DNA from: JADLDB01 sp040752975 | GTDB lineage: Bacteria; Myxococcota; Myxococcia; Myxococcales; Myxococcaceae | Length of the DNA: 64,000 nt | Assembly: GCA_040752975.1 (NCBI GenBank) | Contig: JBFMHF010000002.1 | Location: forward strand, 1 to 64,000 | Direction: 5' to 3' | Shown here: positions 54,571-63,074 of the stretch, in pieces | Layout: every line of letters starts with the position of its first letter | Position numbering within the stretch: the first letter of the stretch is position 1 | The notes under the pieces: generated by a model | What the model was told of the DNA's origin: nothing | Database searches by the model: none | The model's input: only the letters and a program-made list of their open reading frames with translations | Translations under genes and position numbers: made by a program

Positions 54571-55425
54571 CTAGGGCTGGCTGCGCCACTCGCCCTTGAA
54601 GTCCTCGGGCAGATCGCCTTCGAGCTTCAGCACGAAGCCCTTCTTCCCGGGGTCCTTCGAGTACTTGAGCGCGTACTTCTTCCCGCCGATCGTCACGGTG
54701 AGCCGGCCGGCCCCGACGTCGTACTTCCCTTCCACCACCTTCTCCTTCGCCCGCGTGGTGTCGAAGGGCTCGAAGCTGTACCGGAAGGTGCCGTCGTAGT
54801 TGAAGGACAGGAAGCGATCGGGCGTGTTGTCGTGGCCCGAGAACCAGGTGCCCATCACCTGCGCCACGTGCTTGTCGTACTTGAGCTTCGTCGTCATCCA
54901 CGCGCCGTTGAGCGGCTTGCCCGCGTCGATGAAGACCACGTCGGTCAGGCACACCGGCTGATCCGGATCCTCCGCCGGGTATTGATCGAGCACCTCGAGC
55001 GTGAAGCGCACTCCCACCATCGGAGGACTCAGCGACACCGTCTGGAGCCCCCGCGTGTCCTCGACGTCGAAGGTCTTCGACTGCTTCCCGCTCTTGAGCC
55101 GCAGCTTCTTCGCGCGCGCGAACGACTGGAAGGTCCCGTCGTCGAAGTTGTTGCCGGTGGAGATCTTCAGCTCTTCGATCGTCACCGGGCCGTCGAAGCC
55201 GAAGGTCAACAGATCGTTCAGCGGATCCGATGACGTGCTGCACCACGCCGTCGCGTCGCGGGCGTCGAGCAGTCCCAGCGGCTGGTACAGCGTGGGCCTC
55301 GACTCCTGCTTGAAGTACCCCGTCGCCTGGGCGTAGCCGACCGCTCCTCCGGCCAGCGCCGGCCCGGCGATCAGCACCAGCCCCGCCACCACGCGTCGCG
55401 TCCACCCCGAGTCACGCATGCGCAT
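54571..55425 (-). CDS. Exported discoidin-like (carbohydrate-binding-like) protein
   Basis: A 284-residue protein with a Arg-rich N-terminus and hydrophobic signal/anchor (about 11-32). It is followed by a galactose-binding-like beta domain: LGLLDARDATAWCSTSS and LTFGFDGPVTIEELKIS resemble F5/8 type C or NADase-type glycan-binding domains. A second beta domain (FLSFNYDGTFRYSF, LTVTIGGKKYALKY) fills the C-terminal half. The start is one of two ATGs 6 bases apart (55425 or 55419); the frame continues further upstream without signal-like sequence. Confidence 0.75.
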   Translation of the reverse strand: MRMRDSGWTRRVVAGLVLIAGPALAGGAVGYAQATGYFKQESRPTLYQPLGLLDARDATAWCSTSSDPLNDLLTFGFDGPVTIEELKISTGNNFDDGTFQSFARAKKLRLKSGKQSKTFDVEDTRGLQTVSLSPPMVGVRFTLEVLDQYPAEDPDQPVCLTDVVFIDAGKPLNGAWMTTKLKYDKHVAQVMGTWFSGHDNTPDRFLSFNYDGTFRYSFEPFDTTRAKEKVVEGKYDVGAGRLTVTIGGKKYALKYSKDPGKKGFVLKLEGDLPEDFKGEWRSQP

Positions 55426-55492
55426 GCGACGCACTATGCCACGGAAGATTTCGCCGTTTGCGACGTTCAACGTGCGTGGCATGACGCCCCTC

Positions 55493-57244
55493 ATGACCCG
55501 CCGACTCCTCGCCCTCGCCTCCTGTGCGGCCCTCTTCGCCTGCGAGTGCGAGAAGAAGCCCGTGGTGGAGGTGCCCGTCGACGCCGGCCCGCCCGTCCTC
55601 TCGGAGAAGGAGCCCAACGACTCCGCCGCCGCCGCCCTCACCGTCGACCGGTCGTCCATCGTCGAAGCCAACCTGGGCGCCGATCCCAACAAGCCCGACT
55701 CCGACTGGTACGCCTTCTCTTCGAGCCTCCCCCGCACCGTCGACTTCTCCGTCACCTGCCCCCCCGGCGCAGACATCGCCCTGGAGCTCGTCGACGAGAC
55801 GGGATCCGTCCTCGCCTCCGTCAACACCGGCGGCCCCGGCGCACCCGAGCGCTTCCCCAACCTCGACGTCTCCGGCAAGGCCTGGGTGCGCGTCGTCGGA
55901 CTCAAGAAGGGCGCCGGAGGGGCCTACACCCTCACCTCCACCTTCTTCGAGCGCGCCCCCGGCTACGAGCTCGAGCCCAACGATCGCCGCGTCGACGCCA
56001 CCCAGGTCGCGCTCGGCCAGGCCGTCTCAGGCACCGTGGCCCACGGCGGTGACGTGGACTGGTACCGCTTCGAGCTGCCTTCCTCGTCCGAGGCGCCCCT
56101 CGAAGAGGACGCTGGCGCTCCCGAGTCCACCGACGCCGGTGCGCCCGAAGACGCAGGCGCCGTCACGCCCGTAGACGCCGGCCCTCCGCCGCCCGAGCGC
56201 CGCCTCGCGCTTCGCGTCGACGTCAGCCAGGTGGAGGCCGTCTCCTTCGACGTCCAGGTGATGACCGAGGCCGAGGCCGTCCTCTTCTCCGCGAAGTCCC
56301 GCGAGGGCGGCCCGCTGTCCCTGCGGAACGTCGGCGTCCGCGAGAGCGACCGGGTGATCTACGTGGTGGTGCGCTCCAACCCCGTGGGCGCCGGCAAGGA
56401 CGCCAGGCGCGGCTTCAACGCCACCACCAGCTATACCCTCACCGTCGCGCCCGAGGAGGCCGGCGGCAGCGCCGAGTACGAGCCCAACGACGAGCGCGAC
56501 AAGGCCACGGACGTGCCCCCCAACAGCTACCGCGAGGGCTTCCTCTCTCCGAAGGGCGATCTGGACTACTTCCGCCTCGTCACCGACGGGCCGTCGATCG
56601 TCAAGGTGCAGGTCTCCGGCGTCGAGAAGATCGACCTGGTCCTCTCCCTCGTCACCGTGAGCGCGGACGGCAAGGAAGAGCAGGCGCTCAAGGCCAACGA
56701 GGGCGCGGTGAAGGAGCCCGAGCGCCTCAACAACGTCTTCTGCGACAAGGCGTGCTTCTTCCGCGTGGAGGCGGCGCCCCGCAAGGTGGACGGCAAGTGG
56801 GTGAAGGACGACGAGAACGCCGATCAGGCCTACCGCCTGACCGCCGACGTGGCGCCCGACGACGGCTCCGAGGAGCGCGAGCCCAACGGCGCCGCCGCCA
56901 CCGCCACCCCGCTGGCCTTCGGCCGGCCCGTCCGCGGCACCGTCTTCCCGAAGAAGGACGTGGACTACTTCGCGCTCGACTTGCGCCAGAAGCAGGTGAA
57001 GACCCCGCTCAAGGCCACCCTGCTGGGCGTGCTCAAGGTGGACGTGGGCCTCTACCTCCACCGCGTCGAGGAAGACGGCAAGCTGACGCTGGTGCAGACG
57101 GCCGACGTGGCGAAGGGCGACAAGCCCGAGACGATCCGCTTCTCCGCCGAGCCGGGCCTGTACGTCTTCGAGGTGCGCGACTCGAAGTCCCGCGAGGCCA
57201 ACTTCCAGGACAGCTACCAGCTCACCGTCGACGAAGGGGAGTGA
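55493..57244 (+). CDS. Lipoprotein with four PPC-like EPND repeats
   Basis: A 583-residue exported protein. The ATG at 55493 gives a signal with LFAC as lipobox; an ATG at 55481 is also possible. Four domains each start with EPND/EPNG and reach DWYxF/DYFxL about 35 residues later, as in bacterial pre-peptidase C-terminal (PPC) domains. A Pro/Ala/Asp-rich linker with several DAGAP elements separates repeats two and three. No peptidase domain is present, so PPC-like units make up nearly the whole protein. Probably a surface scaffold. Confidence 0.8.
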   Translation: MTRRLLALASCAALFACECEKKPVVEVPVDAGPPVLSEKEPNDSAAAALTVDRSSIVEANLGADPNKPDSDWYAFSSSLPRTVDFSVTCPPGADIALELVDETGSVLASVNTGGPGAPERFPNLDVSGKAWVRVVGLKKGAGGAYTLTSTFFERAPGYELEPNDRRVDATQVALGQAVSGTVAHGGDVDWYRFELPSSSEAPLEEDAGAPESTDAGAPEDAGAVTPVDAGPPPPERRLALRVDVSQVEAVSFDVQVMTEAEAVLFSAKSREGGPLSLRNVGVRESDRVIYVVVRSNPVGAGKDARRGFNATTSYTLTVAPEEAGGSAEYEPNDERDKATDVPPNSYREGFLSPKGDLDYFRLVTDGPSIVKVQVSGVEKIDLVLSLVTVSADGKEEQALKANEGAVKEPERLNNVFCDKACFFRVEAAPRKVDGKWVKDDENADQAYRLTADVAPDDGSEEREPNGAAATATPLAFGRPVRGTVFPKKDVDYFALDLRQKQVKTPLKATLLGVLKVDVGLYLHRVEEDGKLTLVQTADVAKGDKPETIRFSAEPGLYVFEVRDSKSREANFQDSYQLTVDEGE

Positions 57245-57278
57245 AGCGCCGCGCGCCGTTCAGCGCTAGTTTCGAGGC

Positions 57279-58196
57279 ATGGACTTCGAGAAGGAAATCC
57301 GGCGGCTCAAGCAGGAGCTCAACGCCGTCATCCTGGCGCACTACTACCAGGAGAGTGAGATCCAGGACGTGGCCGACTTCGTCGGCGACTCGCTCGCGCT
57401 CGCACAGCAGGCCGAGAAGACCCAGGCCGACGTGATCGTCTTCTGCGGCGTGCACTTCATGGCCGAGACCGCGAAGATCCTGAACCCGAAGAAGCTGGTG
57501 CTGCTGCCCGATCTCGCCGCCGGCTGCAGCCTGTCCGATCGCTGCCCGCCCGGCCTCTTCAAGCAGTTCCGTGACCGCTACCCCGATCACTTCGTCGTCA
57601 CCTACGTCAACTCGTCCGCCGCGGTGAAGGCGATGAGCGACGTGATCTGCACCAGCTCCAACGCGGTCAAGGTGGTGTCGAAGATCCCGAAGGATCGCCC
57701 CATCCTCTTCGCGCCCGATCAGCACCTCGGCCGCTACGTGATGAAGCAGACCGGCCGCGAGATGATCCTCTGGCCGGGCAGCTGCATGGTGCACGAGATC
57801 TTCAGCGAGAAGCGGATCGTCCAGCTCAAGGTCGAGCACCCGGACGCCGAGGTGATCGCCCACCCCGAGTGCGAGGAAGCGGTGCTCCGGCACGCCGACT
57901 TCATCGGCTCCACCAAGCAGCTGCTGGAGCGCACGAAGACGTCTCCGAAGAAGACGTTCATCGTGGTGACCGAGGCGGGGATCATGCACCAGATGCAGAA
58001 GGCGTCGCCGGACAAGACCTTCATCGCCGCGCCGCCCACCAATGGCTGCGCGTGCAACGAGTGCCCCCACATGAAGCTGAACACCATGGAGAAGTTGTAC
58101 AAGTGCATGCGGGACAAGTCGCCGAAGCTGGAGCTGCCCCCGGGTCTCGGCGAAGCCGCCTTGAAGCCGCTGAAGCTGATGCTGGAGTGGAGCTGA
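57279..58196 (+). CDS. nadA: Quinolinate synthase NadA
   Basis: Condenses iminoaspartate with dihydroxyacetone phosphate to quinolinate for NAD synthesis. 305 residues. The [4Fe-4S] ligands appear as Cys83 (AAGCSLSDRC), Cys169 (WPGSCMVHE) and a Cys in the CACNECPHM cluster (257-262). AVILAHYYQ at the N-terminus is a family hallmark. nadB and nadC are not in this window. The next gene starts directly at its stop. Confidence 0.94.
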   Translation: MDFEKEIRRLKQELNAVILAHYYQESEIQDVADFVGDSLALAQQAEKTQADVIVFCGVHFMAETAKILNPKKLVLLPDLAAGCSLSDRCPPGLFKQFRDRYPDHFVVTYVNSSAAVKAMSDVICTSSNAVKVVSKIPKDRPILFAPDQHLGRYVMKQTGREMILWPGSCMVHEIFSEKRIVQLKVEHPDAEVIAHPECEEAVLRHADFIGSTKQLLERTKTSPKKTFIVVTEAGIMHQMQKASPDKTFIAAPPTNGCACNECPHMKLNTMEKLYKCMRDKSPKLELPPGLGEAALKPLKLMLEWS

Positions 58197-58727
58197 ATGT
58201 TCCGGTTCTACGCAGTCCCGTCGTGGCAGGTGCTGGGCGCGGATCCGAAGAAGGCGTCGCCGGGCGAACCCACGCAGCCACTCGCCCCGAAGCTCGACGC
58301 GCCGATGGATCGAATCCTCAGCACCGCCGAGTACCGCGGAGAGTCCGCCCTCCAGCGCGCCCAGCGCCTCGTGGACGAGGCCAAAGGACCTGCCGTCTAC
58401 GCCCGCCCGCCGAACGATCTCCCCGCGCTCCTCCGCACCGCCGATCAGCTCCTCCTCTTCACCCGCCGCGAGGCCGGCGAGCGCGCTCTCGTCTGGCGGT
58501 GCGAGTGCGGCACCCGCTTCGCCGTGCCGGTGACGCTGCTGCGCCCCGTGACCATCCGCTGTGAGCGCTGCGGCCGCATGGTCGATCTCGATCCCGCGCG
58601 ATCCGCCGGGGTCTCGCACCTCGCGGGCCCCGAGCAGGCGCAGATCAACTCGTCCCGTCAGGCGCTCGCCGACTTCTTCCGCGAGGCCATGGCCCGCGGC
58701 TGGCCGGTGCTGGTGGCGAAGAGCTGA
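58197..58727 (+). CDS. Small protein with zinc-ribbon motif, unknown function
   Basis: A 176-residue cytoplasmic protein. In the middle WRCECGTRF followed by RCERCGRMVDLD forms a probable zinc ribbon. N- and C-terminal parts are not recognised. The ATG directly follows the nadA stop, and the methyltransferase starts one base after its own stop, so three genes are coupled. Confidence 0.7.
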   Translation: MFRFYAVPSWQVLGADPKKASPGEPTQPLAPKLDAPMDRILSTAEYRGESALQRAQRLVDEAKGPAVYARPPNDLPALLRTADQLLLFTRREAGERALVWRCECGTRFAVPVTLLRPVTIRCERCGRMVDLDPARSAGVSHLAGPEQAQINSSRQALADFFREAMARGWPVLVAKS

Positions 58728-58728
58728 A

Positions 58729-59526
58729 ATGCGCCGCGCCACGCTCGATCTCCTCCGGTGCCCCCGGTGTCACGCGGCCAGCCTCGTGCCCGACGGCCCG
58801 ACGCCCGAGCCGGCGCTCCTCTTCGGCCCTGCCCGTTGCCTCGGCTGCTCGTCCCGCTTCCCGGTGCATGAGGGGCTCATCGATCTCGTCTACGATCGCC
58901 CCAGGCCCAGGGGCGTGCAGCAGGCGATGGAGCTGCCGTGGGTCGCGCGATCGTGGGAGCGCTACGTGCGGCCGGCGGTCGACGCGGTCCTCACCCGCGG
59001 GCGGCTGGATCAAGACAGCGAGTACGCCGTGCTGCACAACATGGTGGGCGCGCCCGATGGCCCGGTGGTGGACCTGGGCTGCGGATCCGGCGCCTACCTC
59101 CGGCGGCTGATCCGGGACTTCAAGGGCGTGCCGGTGATCGGCGTCGACGTCTCCCGCCCCATGCTGGAGGAGGCGATGGCGCAGGTCCGCGAAAACGCGC
59201 TCGCCGCCGACTTCGTGCGCGCCCAGGTGCCGCCGTTGCCCTTCGTCGATCACTCCATCGCCGCGATCGTCGCCACCAGCTTCGTGCACTACGTCGCCGA
59301 TCTCGACCTGCTGCTCCAGGAAGTGGCCCGAACGCTCAAGCCCCGCGGGTGCTTCGTCGCCACCACCTACGAGGCGAGCGGGCTGGCCAAGGGCATGCAC
59401 GAGGGCGCCGGTCTCCACCCGCGCGGTGAGATCGCCCTGAGGGAAAGCGCAGCCAGGGCCGGCCTCATCCACTTCGAGCGCATGAAGGTGGCGCCCTTCC
59501 TGATCTGGAAGGTCGAGCTGCCGTGA
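58729..59526 (+). CDS. SAM-dependent methyltransferase with N-terminal Trm112-like zinc domain
   Basis: A 265-residue protein. Residues 1-50 hold a zinc ribbon (LLRCPRCH and CLGCSSRFPVHEGLIDL) like Trm112 or RlmA N-termini. A class I methyltransferase fold follows: VVDLGCGSGAYLRRLI for SAM, IGVDVSRPMLEEA and the LKPRGCFVATTYE strand. Substrate not readable; a ubiquinone/UbiE-like or rRNA role are both possible. The ATG is used because the longer upstream frame belongs to the previous gene. Confidence 0.8.
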   Translation: MRRATLDLLRCPRCHAASLVPDGPTPEPALLFGPARCLGCSSRFPVHEGLIDLVYDRPRPRGVQQAMELPWVARSWERYVRPAVDAVLTRGRLDQDSEYAVLHNMVGAPDGPVVDLGCGSGAYLRRLIRDFKGVPVIGVDVSRPMLEEAMAQVRENALAADFVRAQVPPLPFVDHSIAAIVATSFVHYVADLDLLLQEVARTLKPRGCFVATTYEASGLAKGMHEGAGLHPRGEIALRESAARAGLIHFERMKVAPFLIWKVELP

Positions 59527-59544
59527 GGTGCGTGGGTCAATCGA

Positions 59545-59823
59545 TCAGATGAAGACGCCGCCGTGCGCGTCGTGGCGCGCGGTGTCCGGCAGGCGGGTCG
59601 TCTCGGGCGAGCCCTGGAGCGTCTTGATGACCGCGCCCGGCCTGGCGCCGTTTCCGCACTTCTTGCACTTGCACTGGCCCTTGGGGCACGTGCAGTCGCC
59701 CGGGCCCTTGCAGTTGCAGGTCGCGTTCGTCGAGAGGAAGGACTTCTCCAGGGCGGTGGCCCCCGCCGCCGAGCCAACCAGCAACGCGCCCACAGCGAAC
59801 GTCCGGATCGTCATCAGGCCCAT
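59545..59823 (-). CDS. Small exported Cys-cluster (metallothionein-like) protein
   Basis: A 92-residue protein with a signal peptide (cleavage near ATA/LEK). It has a dense cluster CNCKGPGDCTCPKGQCKCKKC holding seven Cys in 21 residues. The CxC and CxxC spacing resembles metal-binding metallothioneins, but the protein is predicted to be exported, which is unusual for that group. The C-terminal 35 residues are polar. A relation to metal capture outside the cytoplasm is an inference. Confidence 0.7.
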   Translation of the reverse strand: MGLMTIRTFAVGALLVGSAAGATALEKSFLSTNATCNCKGPGDCTCPKGQCKCKKCGNGARPGAVIKTLQGSPETTRLPDTARHDAHGGVFI

Positions 59824-59912
59824 GGAGTGCTCCCTTATCCGACACGCGACCTACCAACTGTGACGGTGCTTGCCAAGCGCCCGGCCTCGCTTCATGGTCC
59901 CGCGCCTTCCGC

Positions 59913-61532
59913 GTGACTGGCACCCCTCCCCACCCCTGGCGACCCTCGTCGGTGCAACTCGGCTGGTTTCTGGCCTTGATCTGCGGGGTTGCGCCGCTTT
60001 GGGCCAGCCAGGCGCTGCCGCTGGTCGACCTTCCCCAGCACCTCCACCTGATCTCGGTGCTGCACCGGCTGGACGACGCGTCGACCCTCTTTCCAGAGGT
60101 CTTCGCGCGGCGCCCGCAGCTCACCCCCTACCTCGGGTACTACTACGCGGTCAGCCTGCTGAACTGGCTGATGCCGTTGGAGCTGGCCAACCGCCTCTTC
60201 CTGTCCGCGTACGTCGCCGGCCTGCCGCTCTCGCTGGCCTTCCTGCTGAAGAGCCTCAAGCGTCCGACGTGGGCGGCGCTGCTGGCCTTGCCCTTCGCGT
60301 ACGGCGACAGCTTCGCCTGGGGCTTCATCAACTACTGCGCGGCGCTGCCTCTGGCCTTTCTCACCTGTGGCTTCTTCGTGCGGGCGATTGAGGACGCGCC
60401 GAGGCGCAGGACGTGGGCTGCCTGGCTGGCCGGAAGCCTCGCGCTGGTGCTGCTCTTCCACGTGCAGGTGTTCGCCTGGCTCGCGGTGGCGCTGCCCTTC
60501 CTGTTGCTGACGACGCCGGCGCCCGAAGGGAAGACGGCCTGGCGCGCCCGCGTCCCCGCCGTGGTGGGCGTGGTGCCCGGCGTGCTGCTGTTCATCGTCT
60601 GGGTGGGCCTGCGCGTGGGCCAGCCGCAGGAGATCGCCCCTGGCCAGCCGTGGAAGTCGTGGGGGCCGATGCTGTCGGAGCAGAACCTGGGCTGGAAGTC
60701 CTTCGATCAGAACCTGGCGGAGCTGATCTCCGTGCCGCGCGGAGTGGACGGAGGCCCCCAGCTCTCGGAGATCCGCTTTCCCCTGCTGGCAGGCATGACG
60801 CCCGACGGATCCGATCAGAACGCGGTGCGGCTGGTGCTGCTCCTGGCGCTGGCGGGGATCGTCGTCGCGATGGCGAAGGGCCGTGACGTTCAGGAAGGAC
60901 CCGTCGCGCGCTGGCGGATCGTCGGGCTGGCCGCGCTGGGCTTCGTCCTCTTCTTCGCCCTGCCCTTCGATATCCGCGGGTACATGTACTACCTGAACAC
61001 GCGGTACATGCACCTGGCGACGGCGCTGCTGGTGGCCTCGGTGCCGCCGGTGACCGCGCCGTGGAGCCGACGCGGCGTGTGGGCGGGGGTGCTGGCCTCG
61101 GTGGTGCTGATGCTCCCCCTCCGCAGAGCCTTCGCCGACTTCGATCAGGAGTCCCGGGCGCTGACGGAGCTGGCTGCCTTCGCCGCGCCGAAGCCGCGAG
61201 TGATGGGGTTGGTGTTCTCCACGGGTTCTCGTGCGGTGACACACCCGGTGTACCTGCACGCCTCGACGGTGATCGCCCGGGAGCGCGGGGGGCTGACCAA
61301 CTTCTCCTTCGCGCTCACGCCCCACTCGCCGCTCATGTACCAGGGCGCCCCACCGCCGACGTTCGCGAGCGAGTGGCGGCCGGATCAGATGCGCTGGGAG
61401 GAGCACGGGCGCTTCTACGATCACTTCGTGCTGCGCGGCGTCCGGCCCGAGCAGATGTTCGGACCGCGCATGCAGACGGAGTTGTACGTGGCTGGCCAGG
61501 CAGGCGACTGGGTGCTGGTGCGGAAGCGCTGA
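59913..61532 (+). CDS. Multi-pass membrane protein, possibly GT-C-like
   Basis: A 539-residue integral membrane protein with about ten hydrophobic helices and a C-terminal soluble domain of about 110 residues. The first loop has LPLVDLPQHLHL; an acidic residue in that first outside loop is typical of GT-C glycosyltransferases such as PMT/ArnT. I see no other decisive motif. It may use polyprenyl-phosphate sugars; uncertain. No tight neighbours. Confidence 0.7.
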   Translation: MTGTPPHPWRPSSVQLGWFLALICGVAPLWASQALPLVDLPQHLHLISVLHRLDDASTLFPEVFARRPQLTPYLGYYYAVSLLNWLMPLELANRLFLSAYVAGLPLSLAFLLKSLKRPTWAALLALPFAYGDSFAWGFINYCAALPLAFLTCGFFVRAIEDAPRRRTWAAWLAGSLALVLLFHVQVFAWLAVALPFLLLTTPAPEGKTAWRARVPAVVGVVPGVLLFIVWVGLRVGQPQEIAPGQPWKSWGPMLSEQNLGWKSFDQNLAELISVPRGVDGGPQLSEIRFPLLAGMTPDGSDQNAVRLVLLLALAGIVVAMAKGRDVQEGPVARWRIVGLAALGFVLFFALPFDIRGYMYYLNTRYMHLATALLVASVPPVTAPWSRRGVWAGVLASVVLMLPLRRAFADFDQESRALTELAAFAAPKPRVMGLVFSTGSRAVTHPVYLHASTVIARERGGLTNFSFALTPHSPLMYQGAPPPTFASEWRPDQMRWEEHGRFYDHFVLRGVRPEQMFGPRMQTELYVAGQAGDWVLVRKR

Positions 61533-61842
61533 AGCGCCGATGCGCGTCAGCGCGGGAAGCGCCGGGAGCGGCGGGCTGTCGGGCGTCGATGTCGGTCCGA
61601 CGGCGCCATCGGCCACGAGGACCCACAGCTGTTTCTGGGGCAGCGGGGCCGAAGTGCCGGAGCTGGCGCTGGTGGTGCGCCCGCACAGCGGGGGCGTGCG
61701 ATCAGTTTGAGGAAGCAGCCAGGCACCTCCGGCGGTCGCAGGTACCCTCCCGGGCATAGCGGAAGTGTCCCCGGCGCCAGTAGTGCGCGGTAGGCCGCGA
61801 GCGCATTCTGGCGCCGCGCCCGATCTCGACGTGCGCCTCTAC
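61533..61842. other. 310-bp gap with no recognised gene
   Basis: Between the membrane protein and the readable part of the helicase pseudogene. Minus-strand frames have short protein-like runs (LWVLVADGAVGPTSTPD, RPPEVPGCFLKLIARP) that may be remnants of another gene or of the helicase end. I could not assign them. Confidence 0.35.
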
Positions 61843-62647
61843 CTACAGGGTGTGCGCCTGCAAGCGAGGCAGCACGCGCGCCGGGTGGCCCACGCGCAGC
61901 GCGGCGAGGCCCGCGTCCACGCACAGCTCCAGCGTGGCGCTGGTGCACGGGCCGCCGGGCACCGGCAAGTCCACCCTGCTGGCCGAGGTGGCCGTGCAGT
62001 GGGCGCGCCTGGGCAGGCGCCTCGTCTGCACCGCCGCCAGCAACGCCGCTGTCGACCACACGTCGCGAGCGGACAAGGCCAGGGCCACCGCCTCGTGCTG
62101 CTCGGGATTCAAGGGAGCGTGGGCGCGAAGGCCGGCGGCTTGTCGATGCGAGGGGGCTGGTTGCCCAGCACCACATCGCGGCGATCGCGCTTCTGCTTCT
62201 GGTCAAGACCCTTTCAGGTGGTGAGCGCCCCCTTCGCGCGCTCCCAGGCGACGTCGTTGGCGACCAGGTCGACGCGCAGGCGCCCTTCGGACATCCACTC
62301 GGGCGGCGAGCGGTTGAAGGCGACTTCCACCGTCGTCTTGGTGGCGCGCGAGACGGTGCCGTGGGGCGGCTCGTCCACCTCGGCCTTGCGCGGCGCGACC
62401 CTGCCAGGTCGCCGGGCGAGAAGCGCGGCAGGAGGCCTTTGCGCTCGAGCGTGAACGTGACCAGGTGCCGGCCGCCGAGGCCCACGGCGAGCTCCTGCGC
62501 CTCGACGTCCAGCAACACCAGCCCGCGCGCCGCCTGCTCGGCCAGCGGCAGCTGCGCCTTGTCCACCGCCAGGCGCTCGCGCTCGGCCTGCTTCTCGAGG
62601 TCGAGCAGTCAGGGGAGGGCGTCGAAGTGGCTCACGTCGCGGGCCAT
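61843..62647 (-). pseudogene. Decayed SMUBP2/IGHMBP2-type superfamily I helicase gene
   Basis: The minus strand encodes, in pieces, the N-terminal part of a DNA2/NAM7-type helicase. From MARDVSHFDALP there is a TGA at codon 13. Then LPLAEQAARGLVLLDVEAQE to RFSPGDL, a frameshift, RVAPRKAEVDEPPHGT to AKGALTT and a stop. QPPRIDKPPAFAPTLP is followed by another frameshift, then LNPEQHEAVALALSARDV. The next segment (Walker A) is inverted, after which LELCVDAGLAALRVGHPARV resumes and a stop follows HTL. At least five disabling changes mean it is dead; most of the helicase core is missing. Confidence 0.8.
61933..62062. other. In-place inversion of about 122 bp inside the helicase pseudogene
   Basis: On the plus strand 61934-62059 reads VALVHGPPGTGKSTLLAEVA through to AASNAAVDH, which is helicase Walker A sequence. 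The rest of the gene is on the minus strand. The minus-strand pieces either side (ending ARDV, resuming LELCVD) are exactly the expected flanks. CGTG (61933-61936) and CACG (62059-62062) form a 4-base inverted repeat at the joints. Confidence 0.8.
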
Positions 62648-62657
62648 GGTTCTTGTG

Positions 62658-62686
62658 TTGTTCTCCATGTCTTTTGAGCGTATTCT
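62658..62686 (+). promoter_or_regulatory. Candidate sigma-70-type promoter for the right-edge surface protein
   Basis: TTGTTC (62658-62663) and TATTCT (62681-62686) are separated by 17 bases in an unusually AT-rich stretch. The ATG at 62753 is about 60 bases beyond the predicted start site. Confidence 0.5.
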
Positions 62687-62692
62687 GCGCTT

Positions 62693-62720
62693 CGTTGGTC
62701 GGGGCGTCGTTGGTCGGGGC
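62693..62720. repeat. 13-bp direct repeat in the leader of the right-edge gene
   Basis: CGTTGGTCGGGGC occurs at 62693-62705 and 62708-62720, two perfect copies with period 15. It lies directly downstream of the promoter candidate. It could be a tandem regulator site or a replication slip. Confidence 0.65.
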
Positions 62721-62752
62721 CTCGTGGTGCGTGCAGCATCAATGGGGGCTTC

Positions 62753-63061
62753 ATGATCAAGAACGTGATTCGAAGCGGTGTCGCGGTGATGGTACTCGAG
62801 GTGTTTCCTGTGTTCGCACAGGGACTGGCGCTGCCGTACTCGGGTTCGACGTCAACGCCCGGCTCTGCGTTCAGCGTATCGAACGCGTACGCGAGTGGCG
62901 ACGCTACACCATATGCGATGCGGGCTGACGGGCTGAATCAGTCCAGCGGGCTCAGAGCCAGCAGCACGGTGGGCTACGCGGTCGATGCCGTGAGCGTCTC
63001 GGGATTCGCCTCGGTCTTCTCGACCAACACCTCCGGAACCTGGGGCATCCAGCGGCGGTGA
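62753..63061 (+). CDS. 5' part of a frameshifted secreted surface protein
   Basis: A 102-codon frame with a signal peptide (MIKNVIRSGVAVMVLEVFPV, cleavage near VFAQG) and a Gly/Ser/Ala-rich beta-like region (GYAVDAVSVSGFASVFSTN). It ends at a TGA at 63059-63061. Directly beyond, a second frame continues in similar composition, so the gene is probably broken by a one-base change around 63040-63060. A GGGGG stretch lies before the ATG. Confidence 0.6.
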   Translation: MIKNVIRSGVAVMVLEVFPVFAQGLALPYSGSTSTPGSAFSVSNAYASGDATPYAMRADGLNQSSGLRASSTVGYAVDAVSVSGFASVFSTNTSGTWGIQRR

Positions 63062-63074
63062 AGCGGGCGCCATC

